Both the position numbers and the translations under genes were made by a program. Source: Comamonas avium (lineage in GTDB: Bacteria > Pseudomonadota > Gammaproteobacteria > Burkholderiales > Burkholderiaceae_C). From it: a stretch of DNA of 64,000 nucleotides. Of the stretch, positions 36,480 through 48,190 are shown piece after piece; within the stretch, counting starts at the first letter, position 1; every line of letters starts with the position of its first letter. The stretch lies in the NCBI RefSeq assembly GCF_014836675.1, contig NZ_JACSQK010000002.1:372001-436000 (forward strand), read 5' to 3'. A model generated the notes under the pieces. The model had not been told where the DNA came from. It saw only the letters and a list, made by a program, of their open reading frames with translations, and did not search any database.

Positions 36480-38243
36480 ATGACATTTGCCATCCATGGA
36501 TTGCCGGTTTCACGCGGCATAGCGATTGGCCGTGCGGTGGTGGTTGCAGCCAGTCGCGTAGAGGTTCGCCACTATTTCATCGAAGCCTCGCAGGTGGCCA
36601 CCGAGCTGGCGCGCGCACGCAAGGCACGCGATGCCGTGATCGATGAGCTGCAGCGCCTGGTCAGCGACTTGCCCGAGGATGTGCCGGGGGAATTGGCCGC
36701 CTTGCTGGAGGTGCACCTCATGCTGCTGCAAGACGAGATACTGACTTCGGGCGTGCGCCACTGGATTGCCGAGCGGTTGTACAACGCCGAGTGGGCGCTG
36801 GTAACGCAGCTGGAGCAAATCTCGCGTCAGTTCGATGAGATGGAAGACCCTTACCTGCGCGAGCGCAAAGCCGATCTGGAGCAGGTGGTGGACCGCATCT
36901 TGCGGCATATGCGTGGCATTGCAGCCAGCCCGGTGTCGCAACCACCAGCGGTGGCACAAGACGGCATGCAGCCGGTGCTGGAAGGCATGGCCGATGCGCC
37001 CCTGGTGCTGGTGGCGCAAGACCTGTCGCCTGCGGACATGCTGCAATTTAAGCGCAGCGTGTTTACCGGGTTTGTCACGGCCGTCGGGGGCAAGACAAGC
37101 CACACGGCCATTGTGGCGCGCAGTATGGATATTCCGGCTGTTGTCGGGGCACGCGCTGCCAGCCAGCTGATTCGCCAGGATGACTGGATCATCATCGACG
37201 GCAACGCTGGCATTGTGCTGGTTGATCCTTCACCGATCGTGCTGGAGGAATATCGCTTTCGCCAGCGACAAGACGTGCTGGAGCGCCAGCGTCTGGCCAG
37301 GCTGCGGCATACGCCTTCGGTCACTTTGGACGGGCAGAAGATTGAGCTGCTGGCCAACATTGAACAACCGGACGATGCTGCCGCTGCCGTGCATGCAGGC
37401 GCCGTGGGTGTAGGCCTGTTTCGCAGCGAATTTTTGTTCATGGGCAGGGAGGGAAAACTGCCCGGTGAAGAAGAACAGTTTGCCGCCTACAAGGCAGCGG
37501 TAGATGGCATGCAAGGCTTGCCCGTGACCATTCGCACCGTAGATGTCGGGGCAGACAAGCCACTGGACAAGAAAAGCTCTAAAGATGCATCGCTCAACCC
37601 TGCGCTGGGTTTAAGGGCCATCCGCTGGAGCTTGGCAGAACCGGCCATGTTTCGCACCCAGTTGCGTGCCATTTTGCGGGCGGCTGCTTTTGGCCGAGTG
37701 CACTTGCTGTTTCCCATGGTGTCGCACTTGCACGAGGTGCACAGCATCGTGGCCCAGGTCAAACTGGCGCAGGCCGAGCTAGATGCTCGTGGCGCAGCTT
37801 ACGGCATGGTGCAGTTGGGCGCGATGATTGAGATTCCTGCTGCCGCCATCATGGTGCGCAGTCTGCTCAAGCACTTTGATTTTGTCTCGATCGGCACCAA
37901 TGATTTGATCCAGTACACGCTGGCGATTGATCGTGCTGATGAAGCTGTGGCGCATTTGTATGACCCGCTGCACCCTGCTGTACTGGGTTTGGTGGCGCAG
38001 GTGATTGAAGCGGCCAACGACATGGGCAAGCAAGTGTGCGTGTGCGGAGAGATGGCCGGTGACGCGGGCATGACGCGCCTTTTACTGGGGCTGGGGCTGC
38101 GCAGCTTTTCCATGCACCCGGCGCAGATATTGAGCGTTAAGCAAGAAGTGCTGCGTGCCGATACGCGCAAACTGCAGCCTTGGGCCCAGCAGGTGCTGTG
38201 CGCCGATGCACCGGCGGCCATGCTCGAAGATGTGGGTAAATAA
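36480..38243 (+). CDS. ptsI: PTS enzyme I (phosphoenolpyruvate-protein phosphotransferase)
   Basis: 587-residue EI. The phospho-His is in GGKTSHTAIVARS, the PEP-binding barrel has LFRSEFLFMGRE, VDVGADKP and the conserved CGEMAGDAGMTRLLLGLGL with the catalytic Cys. The ATG at 36480 has AAAGG upstream; an earlier in-frame ATG at 36441 is unlikely. Third gene of the PTS cluster, 85 bases after ptsH. A probable Fur-controlled RNA lies just downstream. Confidence 0.96.
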   Translation: MTFAIHGLPVSRGIAIGRAVVVAASRVEVRHYFIEASQVATELARARKARDAVIDELQRLVSDLPEDVPGELAALLEVHLMLLQDEILTSGVRHWIAERLYNAEWALVTQLEQISRQFDEMEDPYLRERKADLEQVVDRILRHMRGIAASPVSQPPAVAQDGMQPVLEGMADAPLVLVAQDLSPADMLQFKRSVFTGFVTAVGGKTSHTAIVARSMDIPAVVGARAASQLIRQDDWIIIDGNAGIVLVDPSPIVLEEYRFRQRQDVLERQRLARLRHTPSVTLDGQKIELLANIEQPDDAAAAVHAGAVGVGLFRSEFLFMGREGKLPGEEEQFAAYKAAVDGMQGLPVTIRTVDVGADKPLDKKSSKDASLNPALGLRAIRWSLAEPAMFRTQLRAILRAAAFGRVHLLFPMVSHLHEVHSIVAQVKLAQAELDARGAAYGMVQLGAMIEIPAAAIMVRSLLKHFDFVSIGTNDLIQYTLAIDRADEAVAHLYDPLHPAVLGLVAQVIEAANDMGKQVCVCGEMAGDAGMTRLLLGLGLRSFSMHPAQILSVKQEVLRADTRKLQPWAQQVLCADAPAAMLEDVGK

Positions 38244-38282
38244 CCGTTGGTCGGGCGATGACCTTGTTTGCGAAGAAACTAT

Positions 38283-38312
38283 TTGCGATTAATTCTCATT
38301 CAGTGTTATAGT
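38283..38312 (+). promoter_or_regulatory. Fur-box promoter after ptsI
   Basis: -35 TTGCGA (38283-38288), 18-base spacer, -10 TATAGT (38307-38312). The 15-base TGCGATT-A-ATTCTCA (38284-38298) matches the TGAGAAT-N-ATTCTCA Fur pattern at 12 of 14 positions and overlaps the -35, the classical arrangement for iron-dependent repression. Confidence 0.6.
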
Positions 38313-38317
38313 TCACT

Positions 38318-38426
38318 CACTGAGTCCGCTAGACATTCTCTGGTGGGGAAGCTCCAAGGACTGCAGTGGTTTTAAGTTTCATCGTGGGGCGACAAGCAGG
38401 CCTGTAAAGCCTGTAAGTCGTTTTTT
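38318..38426 (+). ncRNA. Candidate Fur-repressed small RNA (iron-responsive, RyhB/NrrF-like role)
   Basis: About 109 nt with no open frame. The predicted 5' end folds as CACTGAGTCC (38318-38327) with GGACTGCAGTG (38358-38368), one bulge, enclosing GGGG-AAG-CTCC. A mostly unpaired stretch follows, then a terminator: CGAC and GCAGGC pair with GCCTGT and GTCG (38390-38420), followed by TTTTTT. Transcription would start six bases after the -10. Such RNAs repress iron-protein mRNAs when iron is low; targets are unknown here. Confidence 0.6.
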
Positions 38427-38487
38427 GCCAGCCAGCGGATTGCCCGGTTAGCCACGCATTTTTTCTTGCGATGCAACGTCAGGTACA

Positions 38488-38578
38488 CAAAATGAGAGCT
38501 ATTAGCGCATAAGACCAGGCGCTTTCAAGTATGAATGACTTGTAAAGCAAGGCTTGATCAGCGGTAGTAGCTACAAAA
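38488..38578. repeat. Palindromic intergenic element, degenerate copy
   Basis: Outer arms AGAGCTATTAGCGCATAAGA and TTGATCAGCGGTAGTAGCTA pair imperfectly; the inner repeat GCTTTCAAGT/ACTTGTAAAGC is well kept. It overlaps by a few bases a separate terminator at 38575-38604, in the gap between ptsI and lipA. Confidence 0.6.
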
Positions 38579-38604
38579 AAAGCAACCTTTGGGTTGCTTT
38601 TTTT
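38575..38604. terminator. Bidirectional terminator between the ptsI region and lipA
   Basis: AAAAAAAGCAACC-TTT-GGGTTGCTTTTTTT: 13-bp stem with T runs on both strands. It would end lipA transcription on the minus strand and anything reading through from the PTS/sRNA region on the plus strand. Confidence 0.85.
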
Positions 38605-38618
38605 GTGGGCAGCGTGCT

Positions 38619-39599
38619 TTAAACGCCGGCTGCGTGGGCTTGCTCGTCGGCGTGGTAGCTGGAGCGCACCATGGCGCCTACGGCTGCATGCGTGAAGCCC
38701 ATTTTGTAGGCTTCTTCTTCAAACATCTTGAACGTGTCGGGGTGTACGTAGCGACGCACTGGCAGATGGCTGTTGGTGGGCGAGAGATACTGGCCAATTG
38801 TCAGCATCTCGATGTCGTGCGCACGCATGTCGCGCATGATTTGCAAGATTTCTTCGTCGGTCTCGCCCAAGCCCACCATGATGCCGCTCTTGGTGGGAAC
38901 GTTGGGGTGCAGTGCCTTGAACTTTTTCAGTAAATTGAGCGAGAACAGGTAGTCCGAGCCGGGGCGCGCTTCCTTGTACAGGCGGGGCGCTGTTTCCAGG
39001 TTGTGGTTCATCACATCGGGCGGGGCTGCCTTCAAAATCTCGAGGGCGCGGTCATCGCGGCCGCGGAAGTCAGGCACCAAAATTTCAATTTGCGTCAGTG
39101 GCGACAGCGCGCGAATTTGCTGAATGCATTCCACAAAGTGGCCAGAGCCGCCGTCCCGCAGATCATCGCGGTCCACGCTGGTGATCACTACATATTTCAG
39201 GCGCAGGCGGGCAATGGTCTCAGCCAGCTTGCGCGGCTCGTCCACATCCAGCGGGTCGGGGCGGCCATGCCCCACGTCGCAAAACGGGCAGCGACGCGTG
39301 CACTTGTCACCCATGATCATGAACGTGGCCGTACCTTTGCCAAAGCACTCGCCAATGTTGGGGCATGACGCTTCTTCGCAAACGGTGTGCAGCTTTTGCT
39401 CGCGCAGGATGTCTTTGATTTCGTAAAAGCGCGTGGTGGGGCTACCCGCTTTGACGCGGATCCAGTCCGGCTTTTTCAGCGTTGGCGCGTGCTCAACCTT
39501 CACGGGAATGCGTGAAAGTTTGGCGGCCGCCTTTTGTTTGGCCAAGGGGTTGTAGTTTTCGGCGGACTGCGCTTCGCGCACGACTTCGTTGCTGCTCAT
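38619..39599 (-). CDS. lipA: Lipoyl synthase
   Basis: 326-residue radical SAM enzyme that inserts two sulfurs into octanoyl groups on E2 and GcvH proteins. Both cluster sites are visible: auxiliary [12 protein letters not shown] (Cx4Cx5C) and radical [11 protein letters not shown] (Cx3Cx2C). The closing RSSY motif ([10 protein letters not shown]) supplies the Ser ligand of the auxiliary cluster. It lies 10 bases after lipB, in one operon with it and a YbeD-like gene. Confidence 0.97.
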   Translation of the reverse strand: MSSNEVVREAQSAENYNPLAKQKAAAKLSRIPVKVEHAPTLKKPDWIRVKAGSPTTRFYEIKDILREQKLHTVCEEASCPNIGECFGKGTATFMIMGDKCTRRCPFCDVGHGRPDPLDVDEPRKLAETIARLRLKYVVITSVDRDDLRDGGSGHFVECIQQIRALSPLTQIEILVPDFRGRDDRALEILKAAPPDVMNHNLETAPRLYKEARPGSDYLFSLNLLKKFKALHPNVPTKSGIMVGLGETDEEILQIMRDMRAHDIEMLTIGQYLSPTNSHLPVRRYVHPDTFKMFEEEAYKMGFTHAAVGAMVRSSYHADEQAHAAGV

Positions 39600-39609
39600 G
39601 GTGTAGGTC

Positions 39610-40326
39610 TCAGGGCGCGAGGCGGGTGATCAGCTGGTTGCCGAACACTTGAGCCACCTCGTTCCAGGTTGTCTGGACGCCAATTGTAGAAAGATCAACA
39701 GTTGCCATCTCTGTATAACCGCAAGGGTTGATACGGCGGTAAGGCTCCAGGTCCATGGCCACGTTCAGTGCCACGCCGTGGTAGGTGCAGTGGCGGCTGA
39801 CTTTGATGCCCAAGGCCGCAATCTTGCCCAAACCTGTGAAGTCTGGCTGCGGGGCGGGGTTACTGGCGTCACGGTGCTGCGGGCGCTGCGCCAGCATGGC
39901 ATGGCTGCGTGGGTCGTCCAGTCGCACATAGATGCCAGGGGCGCCACCTACGCGGTGACCTGTGATGCCGTAGTGCGCCAAGGTGCGGATCACAGCTTCT
40001 TCCAGGCGGTAAACATACTCTTTAACGAAATAACCCCTGCGCTGCAGATCAAGCAGCGGATACGCCACCACCTGCCCAGGCCCGTGGTACGTCACCTGGC
40101 CGCCACGGTTGGTAGAGACGACCGGAATGTTGCCGGGCACCAAAACATGCTCGGCTTTGCCTGCCAAGCCTTGTGTGAATGTGGGGCTGTGCTCACACAG
40201 CCATAGCGCGTCAGCAGTAGATGCATCGCGGCTGGCGGTGAAGGTCTGCATGGCCGTGTTGCAGGCGGCGTAGTCCACACGCCCGAGCAGCCGTGCGTCC
40301 ATAGCCGGTGGCGGCAACTCGTTCAA
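39610..40326 (-). CDS. lipB: Octanoyltransferase LipB
   Basis: 238-residue cytoplasmic enzyme transferring octanoate from ACP to lipoyl domains. Family motifs: [37 protein letters not shown] with the catalytic Lys, and [13 protein letters not shown] with the catalytic Cys. The start is probably TTG at 40326, four bases overlapping the upstream stop and preceded by AAGG; an ATG at 40302 has no ribosome site. Confidence 0.95.
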   Translation of the reverse strand: MNELPPPAMDARLLGRVDYAACNTAMQTFTASRDASTADALWLCEHSPTFTQGLAGKAEHVLVPGNIPVVSTNRGGQVTYHGPGQVVAYPLLDLQRRGYFVKEYVYRLEEAVIRTLAHYGITGHRVGGAPGIYVRLDDPRSHAMLAQRPQHRDASNPAPQPDFTGLGKIAALGIKVSRHCTYHGVALNVAMDLEPYRRINPCGYTEMATVDLSTIGVQTTWNEVAQVFGNQLITRLAP

Positions 40327-40613
40327 AGAACAACCTTCACCATGGGGTGGCTGGTCAAAGCACGGTAGAGGTTGTCCAGCTGTTCACGGCTGGTGGCGGT
40401 CACGGTAATGGTGACGCCCAGATATTTGCCGGTGCTGCTGGGGCGCAACTCCACCGTTGCTGCATCAAAGAAAGGGTCAAACTCTTTGGCGACCTGGGTG
40501 ATGGCATGAACAAAATCATCCGCATGCAAACCCATAACCTTGATAGGAAACAGGCTGGGGTATTCGATCAGTGAGTCCTTGCGCGGATCGGTGCTAGCGG
40601 AAGTGTCGGTCAT
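40323..40613 (-). CDS. YbeD/DUF493 family protein
   Basis: 96-residue soluble protein with the DUF493 pattern: [14 protein letters not shown], then [38 protein letters not shown] and a C-terminal MVKVVL. It has a ferredoxin-like fold in E. coli YbeD and is almost always next to lipB, as here; an ACT-like regulatory role is suggested but unproven. First gene of the lip operon. Confidence 0.93.
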   Translation of the reverse strand: MTDTSASTDPRKDSLIEYPSLFPIKVMGLHADDFVHAITQVAKEFDPFFDAATVELRPSSTGKYLGVTITVTATSREQLDNLYRALTSHPMVKVVL

Positions 40614-40844
40614 GGTGATGATGGGGTTGGAAGCAAAGGGTTTTGCTTGGTACGTCGGTCATTGTGCGCTATGGTTGCGCCGCTGGTCTCAGGACTGAAT
40701 AAACAGTCCTAAATGTCATTCTTTGAGGCTGCGCAATAGGGTAAGCCCACGATCTTGTTGGCATCTGGATACATGCCTGCGAAAATTGTCCGTGAAAACC
40801 CCCGAACGATGTCGGAGGTAGCCGGTTCAAAACGGGTTTCTACG

Positions 40845-40850
40845 TATAAT
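40845..40850 (+). promoter_or_regulatory. Candidate -10 element for the atp operon
   Basis: A perfect TATAAT lies 45 bases before the atpI start, in TACGTATAATCAG. No good -35 is visible at the usual distance (TTCAAA at 40826 is four bases too close), so the assignment is tentative. Confidence 0.35.
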
Positions 40851-40895
40851 CAGAGGCTTTGTAAAAATTCCGATTGAGTTTTGGCTCGTGAACAC

Positions 40896-41372
40896 ATGAA
40901 ACATCAAGCCCCTGAATCGGAATTTGAGGACGAAGAGCCGCAAATCAAGCCCCTGACGCCTGAAGAGGCAGCAGAGTGGCGCAAACGGCAGCCCAAGATG
41001 TCCATGTGGCGTGTTTTGGCTGTGCAAGCACTGGTAGGTGTTGCGGTTGCGCTGGTGGCTTGGTGGTTTGTGGGTCGTGCCGCTGGATGGTCTGCCGCTT
41101 ATGGTGCGCTGGCTATCGTGCTGCCCGCTGCGTTGTTTGCCCGAGGTGTCGCGCGCAACAGTGGTCGTGCAGCAAATGCGCCGGGTGCGATCGCAAGGCT
41201 TTTTGCCTGGGAATTTGTCAAGCTGGTGCTGTGCATTGCCATGTTGGCGGCAGCACCAGGTTTGGTGCCAAACCTGCATTGGCTGGCGTTGCTGGCAGGA
41301 ATGGTTGTAACGATGAAAACGTACTGGCTGGTCTTGCTTGCAGGGCGAGCCAGTGTCCGAAAAACCGATTGA
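40896..41372 (+). CDS. atpI: ATP synthase protein I
   Basis: 158-residue membrane protein at the head of the atp operon. A charged N-terminal tail (ESEFEDEEPQIKPLTPEEAAEW) precedes four TM helices; FAWEFVKLVLCIAML is typical. AtpI aids assembly of the c-ring. The ATG at 40896 is chosen over TTG at 40881; neither has a strong ribosome site. Confidence 0.9.
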   Translation: MKHQAPESEFEDEEPQIKPLTPEEAAEWRKRQPKMSMWRVLAVQALVGVAVALVAWWFVGRAAGWSAAYGALAIVLPAALFARGVARNSGRAANAPGAIARLFAWEFVKLVLCIAMLAAAPGLVPNLHWLALLAGMVVTMKTYWLVLLAGRASVRKTD

Positions 41373-41393
41373 TATTGAGAGAAGAGTTCACAG

Positions 41394-42257
41394 ATGGCAG
41401 CCGACGCGCACGCTCCAACAGCAAGTGAATACATTGTTCACCACTTGCAGCACCTGCAAAATATCAAGCAGAACTCCATCATCGATTTCTCGGTGGTGAA
41501 CCTTGACTCCGTGGTGGTTAGCTTTATCTGCGGCGCGATCGGTTTGTTCGTGTTGTGGCTGGCCGCTCGCAAGGCAACGTCTGGCGTGCCAGGCCGTTTT
41601 CAGGCTGCAGTCGAAATGCTGGTCGAAATGGTGGACAACCAGGCCAAGGCCAACATTCACAGCGCTGAATCGCGCAAGTTCATTGCGCCTTTGGCGCTGA
41701 CCGTGTTTGTCTGGATTTTCCTGATGAACGCCATGGACTTGTTGCCCGTCGATTTGCTGCCTTTGTTGTGGCAAACCGCCCAAGGCGATTCGCACGCTTA
41801 CCTGCGTGTTGTGCCTACCGCTGACTTGTCGACAACACTGGGCCTGTCCACCGGTGTGCTGCTGCTGTGCTTCTACTACAGCGTAAAGATCAAGGGCGCA
41901 GGTGGCTGGGCCCACGAACTGGTGACAGCACCTTTCGGTACTTCCAAGAATCCTGTCTTCGCTCTGATTTTGGGCGTGATTAATCTGCTGATGCAGATCA
42001 TTGAATATGTTGCCAAGACTGTCTCGCATGGCATGCGACTGTTCGGCAATATGTACGCTGGTGAGTTGGTGTTCTGCCTGATTGCCCTGATGGGTGGCGC
42101 GGCTGCCATGTCTCTCTCTGGTGTGTTGCTCCCTGTGGGGCACATCATTGCAGGCTCTATCTGGGCGATCTTCCATATTTTGATCATCACCCTGCAGGCC
42201 TTCATTTTCATGATGCTGACGCTGATTTATCTCGGCCAGGCGCATGAAGCCCACTGA
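41394..42257 (+). CDS. atpB: F0F1 ATP synthase subunit a
   Basis: 287-residue membrane stator subunit forming the proton half-channels. The essential Arg is in [36 protein letters not shown] is the first conserved helix. It lies 21 bases after atpI. Confidence 0.97.
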   Translation: MAADAHAPTASEYIVHHLQHLQNIKQNSIIDFSVVNLDSVVVSFICGAIGLFVLWLAARKATSGVPGRFQAAVEMLVEMVDNQAKANIHSAESRKFIAPLALTVFVWIFLMNAMDLLPVDLLPLLWQTAQGDSHAYLRVVPTADLSTTLGLSTGVLLLCFYYSVKIKGAGGWAHELVTAPFGTSKNPVFALILGVINLLMQIIEYVAKTVSHGMRLFGNMYAGELVFCLIALMGGAAAMSLSGVLLPVGHIIAGSIWAIFHILIITLQAFIFMMLTLIYLGQAHEAH

Positions 42258-42288
42258 CCTTCCCCTTTCAACTTCAACTTTCCTTTAA

Positions 42289-42552
<264 letters not shown>

Positions 42553-42587
42553 GCTCCGATCAACGCCCTAGAAAGAAAGGTGTTGCC

Positions 42588-43058
42588 GTGAGTATTAACG
42601 CGACCCTGTTCGTTCAGTGCATCGTCTTCCTGATCTTGGTGCTGTTCACGATGAAATTCGTGTGGCCCCCGATTGCGAAGGCCTTGGATGAGCGAGCCCA
42701 GAAAATCGCCGATGGCCTCGCTGCTGCCGACAAGGCCAAGTCCGAGCTGAGCGCTGCTAACAAGCGCGTTGAGCAGGAACTGAGCCAGACGCGCAACGAG
42801 ACAGCATCGCGGCTTGCGGACGCCGATCGCCGCGCCCAGGCCATCGTTGAAGAAGCCAAGGCCCGCGCGACAGAAGAAGGCAACAAGATTGTTGCTGCTG
42901 CCCGCGCCGAAGCTGAACAGCAAGCTATTGCTGCCCGTGAAGCGTTGCGTGAGCAAGTGGCTGCATTGGCTGTCAAGGGCGCTGAGCAAATCCTCCGCAA
43001 GGAAGTGAATGCCAGCGTCCATGCTGATCTGCTCAGCCGCCTGAAGACAGAGCTGTAA
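42588..43058 (+). CDS. atpF: F0F1 ATP synthase subunit b
   Basis: 156-residue peripheral stalk subunit: one N-terminal TM helix ([21 protein letters not shown]) and a long charged coiled coil. It starts with GTG (MSINATLF), after GAAAGAAAGG. Ten bases to atpH. Confidence 0.96.
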   Translation: MSINATLFVQCIVFLILVLFTMKFVWPPIAKALDERAQKIADGLAAADKAKSELSAANKRVEQELSQTRNETASRLADADRRAQAIVEEAKARATEEGNKIVAAARAEAEQQAIAAREALREQVAALAVKGAEQILRKEVNASVHADLLSRLKTEL

Positions 43059-43067
43059 GGAAGCAAC

Positions 43068-43607
43068 ATGGCAGAACTCGCCACCATTGCCCGCCCTTAT
43101 GCTGAAGCATTGTTCAAGGCCAGCTCCGTCCCCGGTGTTGACTTGAACAGCACTGTCGCTTGGGTGGAGGAATTGGCGGCGATTGCCGCTAATCCGCAAT
43201 TGCGTCAACTGGCCGACAGCCCCAAGGTGACGGTCGAGCAAGTGCTCGGCGTCATCACTGGCGTGGCCCGTTCGGCTTTGCCCGATGCCGCTCGCAACTT
43301 CCTGCGCGTCATCATCGAAAACGGTCGTCTGGACGCACTGCCCGAAGTGGCTGTGCAGTTCCGCGGCATCGTTAACCGCCTCAATGGCTCGTCCGATGCT
43401 GTTGTTGTCAGCGCTTTCCCGATTGAGGAAGCCGCACTGAACGACATCAGCACAGCGCTGGAAAAGCGTTTCGGTCGCAAGCTGAACCTGTCTGTCGAGA
43501 TCGATGCATCTTTGATTGGCGGCGTTCGTGTGGTGGTGGGCGACGAGGTGCTGGACACCTCCGTTAAGGCTCGTCTGGAACAAATGAAAGCGGCCCTCAC
43601 TGCGTAA
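43068..43607 (+). CDS. atpH: F0F1 ATP synthase subunit delta
   Basis: 179-residue OSCP-type subunit capping F1 and joining it to the b stalk. [15 protein letters not shown] opens the helical N-terminal domain; [26 protein letters not shown] is the conserved C-terminal part. Confidence 0.97.
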   Translation: MAELATIARPYAEALFKASSVPGVDLNSTVAWVEELAAIAANPQLRQLADSPKVTVEQVLGVITGVARSALPDAARNFLRVIIENGRLDALPEVAVQFRGIVNRLNGSSDAVVVSAFPIEEAALNDISTALEKRFGRKLNLSVEIDASLIGGVRVVVGDEVLDTSVKARLEQMKAALTA

Positions 43608-43651
43608 GCAGATTGAGGTCTCGGCTAACCAAAAGAAAGAAGGAAAGAGTC

Positions 43652-45211
43652 ATGCAACTCAATCCCGCAGAAATTTCTGAACTGATTAAGAGCCGCATCG
43701 AAGGGCTGGAAGCTAATGCCGATATCCGTAACCAAGGCACGGTCGTGTCGGTTACGGACGGTATCGTGCGCGTGCACGGCTTGTCGGACGTGATGCAAGG
43801 CGAAATGTTGGAATTCCCCGCTTCGGCAGATGGCCAGCCCTCGTTCGGCTTGGCACTGAACCTGGAGCGTGATTCCGTCGGTGCAGTGATCTTGGGTGAG
43901 TACACCCACATCGCTGAAGGTGACACTGTCAAGTGCACCGGTCGTATCCTGGAAGTGCCCGTGGGCCCCGAACTGATCGGCCGCGTGGTGAATGCACTGG
44001 GCCAGCCTATCGATGGCAAGGGTCCAATCAACGCCAAGATGACCGACGTGATCGAAAAGGTTGCACCTGGTGTGATCGCACGTCAATCCGTGGATCAGCC
44101 TCTGCAAACCGGTATCAAGTCGATCGACTCGATGGTTCCAGTGGGCCGTGGTCAGCGCGAGCTGATCATTGGTGACCGCCAGACTGGTAAAACAGCTGTT
44201 GCGATCGACGCGATCATCAACCAAAAGGGTCAGGGCGTTACCTGTATCTACGTTGCAATTGGTCAGAAGGCTGCTTCTGTCAAGAACGTGGTGCGTGCGC
44301 TGGAGCAAGCTGGCGCGATGGAATACACCATCGTTGTGGCTGCTACCGCCTCTGAATCGGCTGCCATGCAGTACGTGTCGGCCTACTCGGGTTGCACAAT
44401 GGGCGAGTACTTCCGCGACCGCGGTGAAGATGCTCTGATCGTTTATGACGATCTGTCCAAGCAAGCTGTGGCTTACCGTCAGGTATCGCTGCTGCTGCGT
44501 CGCCCACCAGGACGCGAAGCGTTCCCTGGCGACGTGTTTTATCTCCACTCGCGTCTGCTGGAGCGTGCCGCTCGTGTGAACGCTGACTATGTGGAAGCCT
44601 TCACCAAGGGTGAGGTCAAGGGTAAGACTGGTTCGTTGACTGCACTGCCTATCATCGAAACACAAGCGGGCGACGTGTCTGCTTTCGTTCCTACGAACGT
44701 GATTTCGATTACTGACGGTCAGATTTTCTTGGAAACCAGCCTGTTCAACGCCGGTATCCGTCCTGCGATCAACGCCGGTATCTCGGTGTCCCGCGTGGGT
44801 GGTGCTGCTCAAACCAAGCTGGTCAAGGGCCTGTCCGGCGGTATCCGTACCGACTTGGCTCAGTACCGTGAACTGGCTGCGTTCGCGCAGTTCGCCTCCG
44901 ATCTGGACGACGCAACCCGCAAGCAACTCGATCGTGGTGCACGCGTGACTGAACTGCTCAAGCAGGCTCAGTACTCGCCATTGAGCACTGCCTTGATGGG
45001 CGCTACGCTGTTTGCCGTGAACAAGGGCTTCATGGACGACATCGCAGTCAAGCAAGTGCTGCCTTTTGAAGCTGGTCTGCACCAGTTCCTGAAGACCAGC
45101 CATGGCGCACTGCTGGATCGTCTGAACGAAAAACGTGCTTTCGACAAGGAAGGCAAGGACGAAGCTGAATTGAGCGCGGCTATTGCTGCGTTCAAGAAGT
45201 CGTTCGCTTAA
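43652..45211 (+). CDS. atpA: F0F1 ATP synthase subunit alpha
   Basis: 519-residue non-catalytic nucleotide-binding subunit. P-loop GDRQTGKTA, the region [16 protein letters not shown], and the sensor Arg in [13 protein letters not shown] are present. The ATG at 43652 follows AAGGAAAGAG; an in-frame start at 43613 is not conserved. Confidence 0.98.
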   Translation: MQLNPAEISELIKSRIEGLEANADIRNQGTVVSVTDGIVRVHGLSDVMQGEMLEFPASADGQPSFGLALNLERDSVGAVILGEYTHIAEGDTVKCTGRILEVPVGPELIGRVVNALGQPIDGKGPINAKMTDVIEKVAPGVIARQSVDQPLQTGIKSIDSMVPVGRGQRELIIGDRQTGKTAVAIDAIINQKGQGVTCIYVAIGQKAASVKNVVRALEQAGAMEYTIVVAATASESAAMQYVSAYSGCTMGEYFRDRGEDALIVYDDLSKQAVAYRQVSLLLRRPPGREAFPGDVFYLHSRLLERAARVNADYVEAFTKGEVKGKTGSLTALPIIETQAGDVSAFVPTNVISITDGQIFLETSLFNAGIRPAINAGISVSRVGGAAQTKLVKGLSGGIRTDLAQYRELAAFAQFASDLDDATRKQLDRGARVTELLKQAQYSPLSTALMGATLFAVNKGFMDDIAVKQVLPFEAGLHQFLKTSHGALLDRLNEKRAFDKEGKDEAELSAAIAAFKKSFA

Positions 45212-45229
45212 TCCGGACGAGGAGCCATC

Positions 45230-46099
45230 ATGGCAGCAGGCAAGGAAATACGCGGCAAGATCAAATCGGTGGAAAACACCAAGAAGATCACTAAAGCCAT
45301 GGAAATGGTAGCTGCATCCAAAATGCGCAAGGCGCAGGAACGGATGCTGGCTGCCCGTCCATACAGCGAAAAAGTCCGCAACATTGCAGCCCATCTTGGC
45401 GAAGCCAACCCTGAGTACGTGCATCCCTTCATGAATGTGAATGTGGATGCAAAGAAAGCCGGCGTCATTGTTGTGACGACCGACAAGGGGTTGTGCGGCG
45501 GCATGAACACGAACGTGTTGCGTGCCGTGACCACCAAGTTGCGTGAACTGCAGGATGCAGGCGTTTCCGCTGAGACAGTGGCCATTGGCAGCAAGGGACT
45601 GAGCTTCCTGAACCGTATTGGTGCCAAGGTGGTCTCTCAAGCCACAGCACTGGGCGATCAGCCTCACCTGGACAAGCTCGTTGGGCCTGTCAAGGTGCTG
45701 TTGGACCAATACGCTGAAGGTAAGTTGAACGCGGTGTATCTGAGCTACACCAAGTTCATCAACACCATGAAGCAAGAGTCGGTGGTGGAGCAATTGCTTC
45801 CATTGTCGAACGAGCAAATGCAAGCCGAGAAGACGGGTGCATCGTGGGAATACATCTACGAACCTGACGCACAGAGCGTGATCGACGATCTGCTGATTCG
45901 TTACGTAGAGTCCCTCGTGTACCAAGCTGTTGCGGAAAACATGGCGTCCGAGCAATCGGCGCGCATGGTGGCCATGAAGGCCGCGACCGACAACGCTGGC
46001 AGTGTCATTGGCGAGTTGAAGCTGGTCTACAACAAGACGCGTCAGGCTGCTATTACGACCGAGTTGTCGGAAATCGTGGCTGGCGCTGCCGCTGTGTAA
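45230..46099 (+). CDS. atpG: F0F1 ATP synthase subunit gamma
   Basis: 289-residue central rotor shaft. [32 protein letters not shown] forms the N-terminal coiled coil and the C-terminal partner helix is conserved ([21 protein letters not shown]). [12 protein letters not shown]-type motif occurs as [13 protein letters not shown]. Confidence 0.98.
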   Translation: MAAGKEIRGKIKSVENTKKITKAMEMVAASKMRKAQERMLAARPYSEKVRNIAAHLGEANPEYVHPFMNVNVDAKKAGVIVVTTDKGLCGGMNTNVLRAVTTKLRELQDAGVSAETVAIGSKGLSFLNRIGAKVVSQATALGDQPHLDKLVGPVKVLLDQYAEGKLNAVYLSYTKFINTMKQESVVEQLLPLSNEQMQAEKTGASWEYIYEPDAQSVIDDLLIRYVESLVYQAVAENMASEQSARMVAMKAATDNAGSVIGELKLVYNKTRQAAITTELSEIVAGAAAV

Positions 46100-46109
46100 A
46101 CGGCTTTAA

Positions 46110-47543
<1,434 letters not shown>

Positions 47544-47619
47544 TTGGCAAGGCAGACCGGGGCGAAATCCTCGGTTTGCTCTGTATTAAGCCCAGTCCCC
47601 CCTTTTCTGAGGAGCAAAG

Positions 47620-48036
47620 ATGAAGACCATCCACGTTGATGTGGTAAGTGCCGAAGAGTCTATCTTCTCGGGTCCAGCGCGCTTTGTCGCTCTGCCTGGC
47701 GAAGCAGGCGAATTGGGCATTCTGCCCAAGCACACACCGCTGATTTCTCGCATCAAGCCCGGTTCTGTACGCATCGAATTGCCCGATGGTAGCGAAGAGT
47801 TCATCTTCGTGGCCGGTGGCATTTTGGAAGTGCAGCCCAATTGCGTTACGGTTCTGTCTGATACCGCCATCCGTGGCAAGGATCTGGACGAGCAAAAAGC
47901 AAAAGTGGCAAAGGCTGCTGCAGAAGAAGCCATGAAAAACGCAAAAAATGACGTTGATCTGGCCAAGGCTCACTCCGAGCTGACTGTGCTGGCAGCCCAA
48001 GCGGCAGCGCTGCGCAAGTACCGCGGCAAGCACTGA
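47620..48036 (+). CDS. atpC: F0F1 ATP synthase subunit epsilon
   Basis: 138-residue regulatory subunit: beta-sandwich ([35 protein letters not shown]) and C-terminal two-helix inhibitory tail. Last gene of the atp operon, followed by a strong terminator. Confidence 0.97.
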   Translation: MKTIHVDVVSAEESIFSGPARFVALPGEAGELGILPKHTPLISRIKPGSVRIELPDGSEEFIFVAGGILEVQPNCVTVLSDTAIRGKDLDEQKAKVAKAAAEEAMKNAKNDVDLAKAHSELTVLAAQAAALRKYRGKH

Positions 48037-48049
48037 TCGGTGTCCCGAT

Positions 48050-48079
48050 AAAAAAAGCCACCTTTGGGTGGCTTTTTTT
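48050..48079 (+). terminator. Terminator of the atp operon
   Basis: AAAAAAAGCCACC-TTT-GGGTGGCTTTTTTT, 13-bp stem, 13 bases after the atpC stop. Its T/A symmetry means it could work on both strands. Confidence 0.92.
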
Positions 48080-48091
48080 ATGCCTGTTATC

Positions 48092-48189
48092 AAAATGAAA
48101 GCGCTTGGCGCTTGCCTATAAACAGTTTCAAATATAAATAGTATTGAAACTGTTGATGCATAAGCGCTGGCCACTCTCTTTTTAATTTT
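48092..48189. repeat. Palindromic intergenic element, copy 3
   Basis: Inner repeat CAGTTTCAAATAT/AGTATTGAAACTG is well preserved; outer arms (GAAAGCGCTTGGCGCTT... and ...AAGCGCTGGCCACTCTC) are partly decayed. It ends one base before the ATG of the next gene, so the right arm occupies its ribosome-binding region. Confidence 0.7.
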
Positions 48190-48190
48190 C

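Noticed and set aside
38319-38480. Remnant of a bacterioferritin-associated ferredoxin gene under the Fur box
   Set aside because: No frame with a start codon or Cys pattern exists; the folded 5' end and early terminator fit an RNA gene better.
43625-45955. 776-codon open frame on the minus strand opposite atpA-atpG
   Set aside because: It is the mirror of two strongly conserved genes; long antisense frames arise from the biased codon use. The translation has no recognisable domain.
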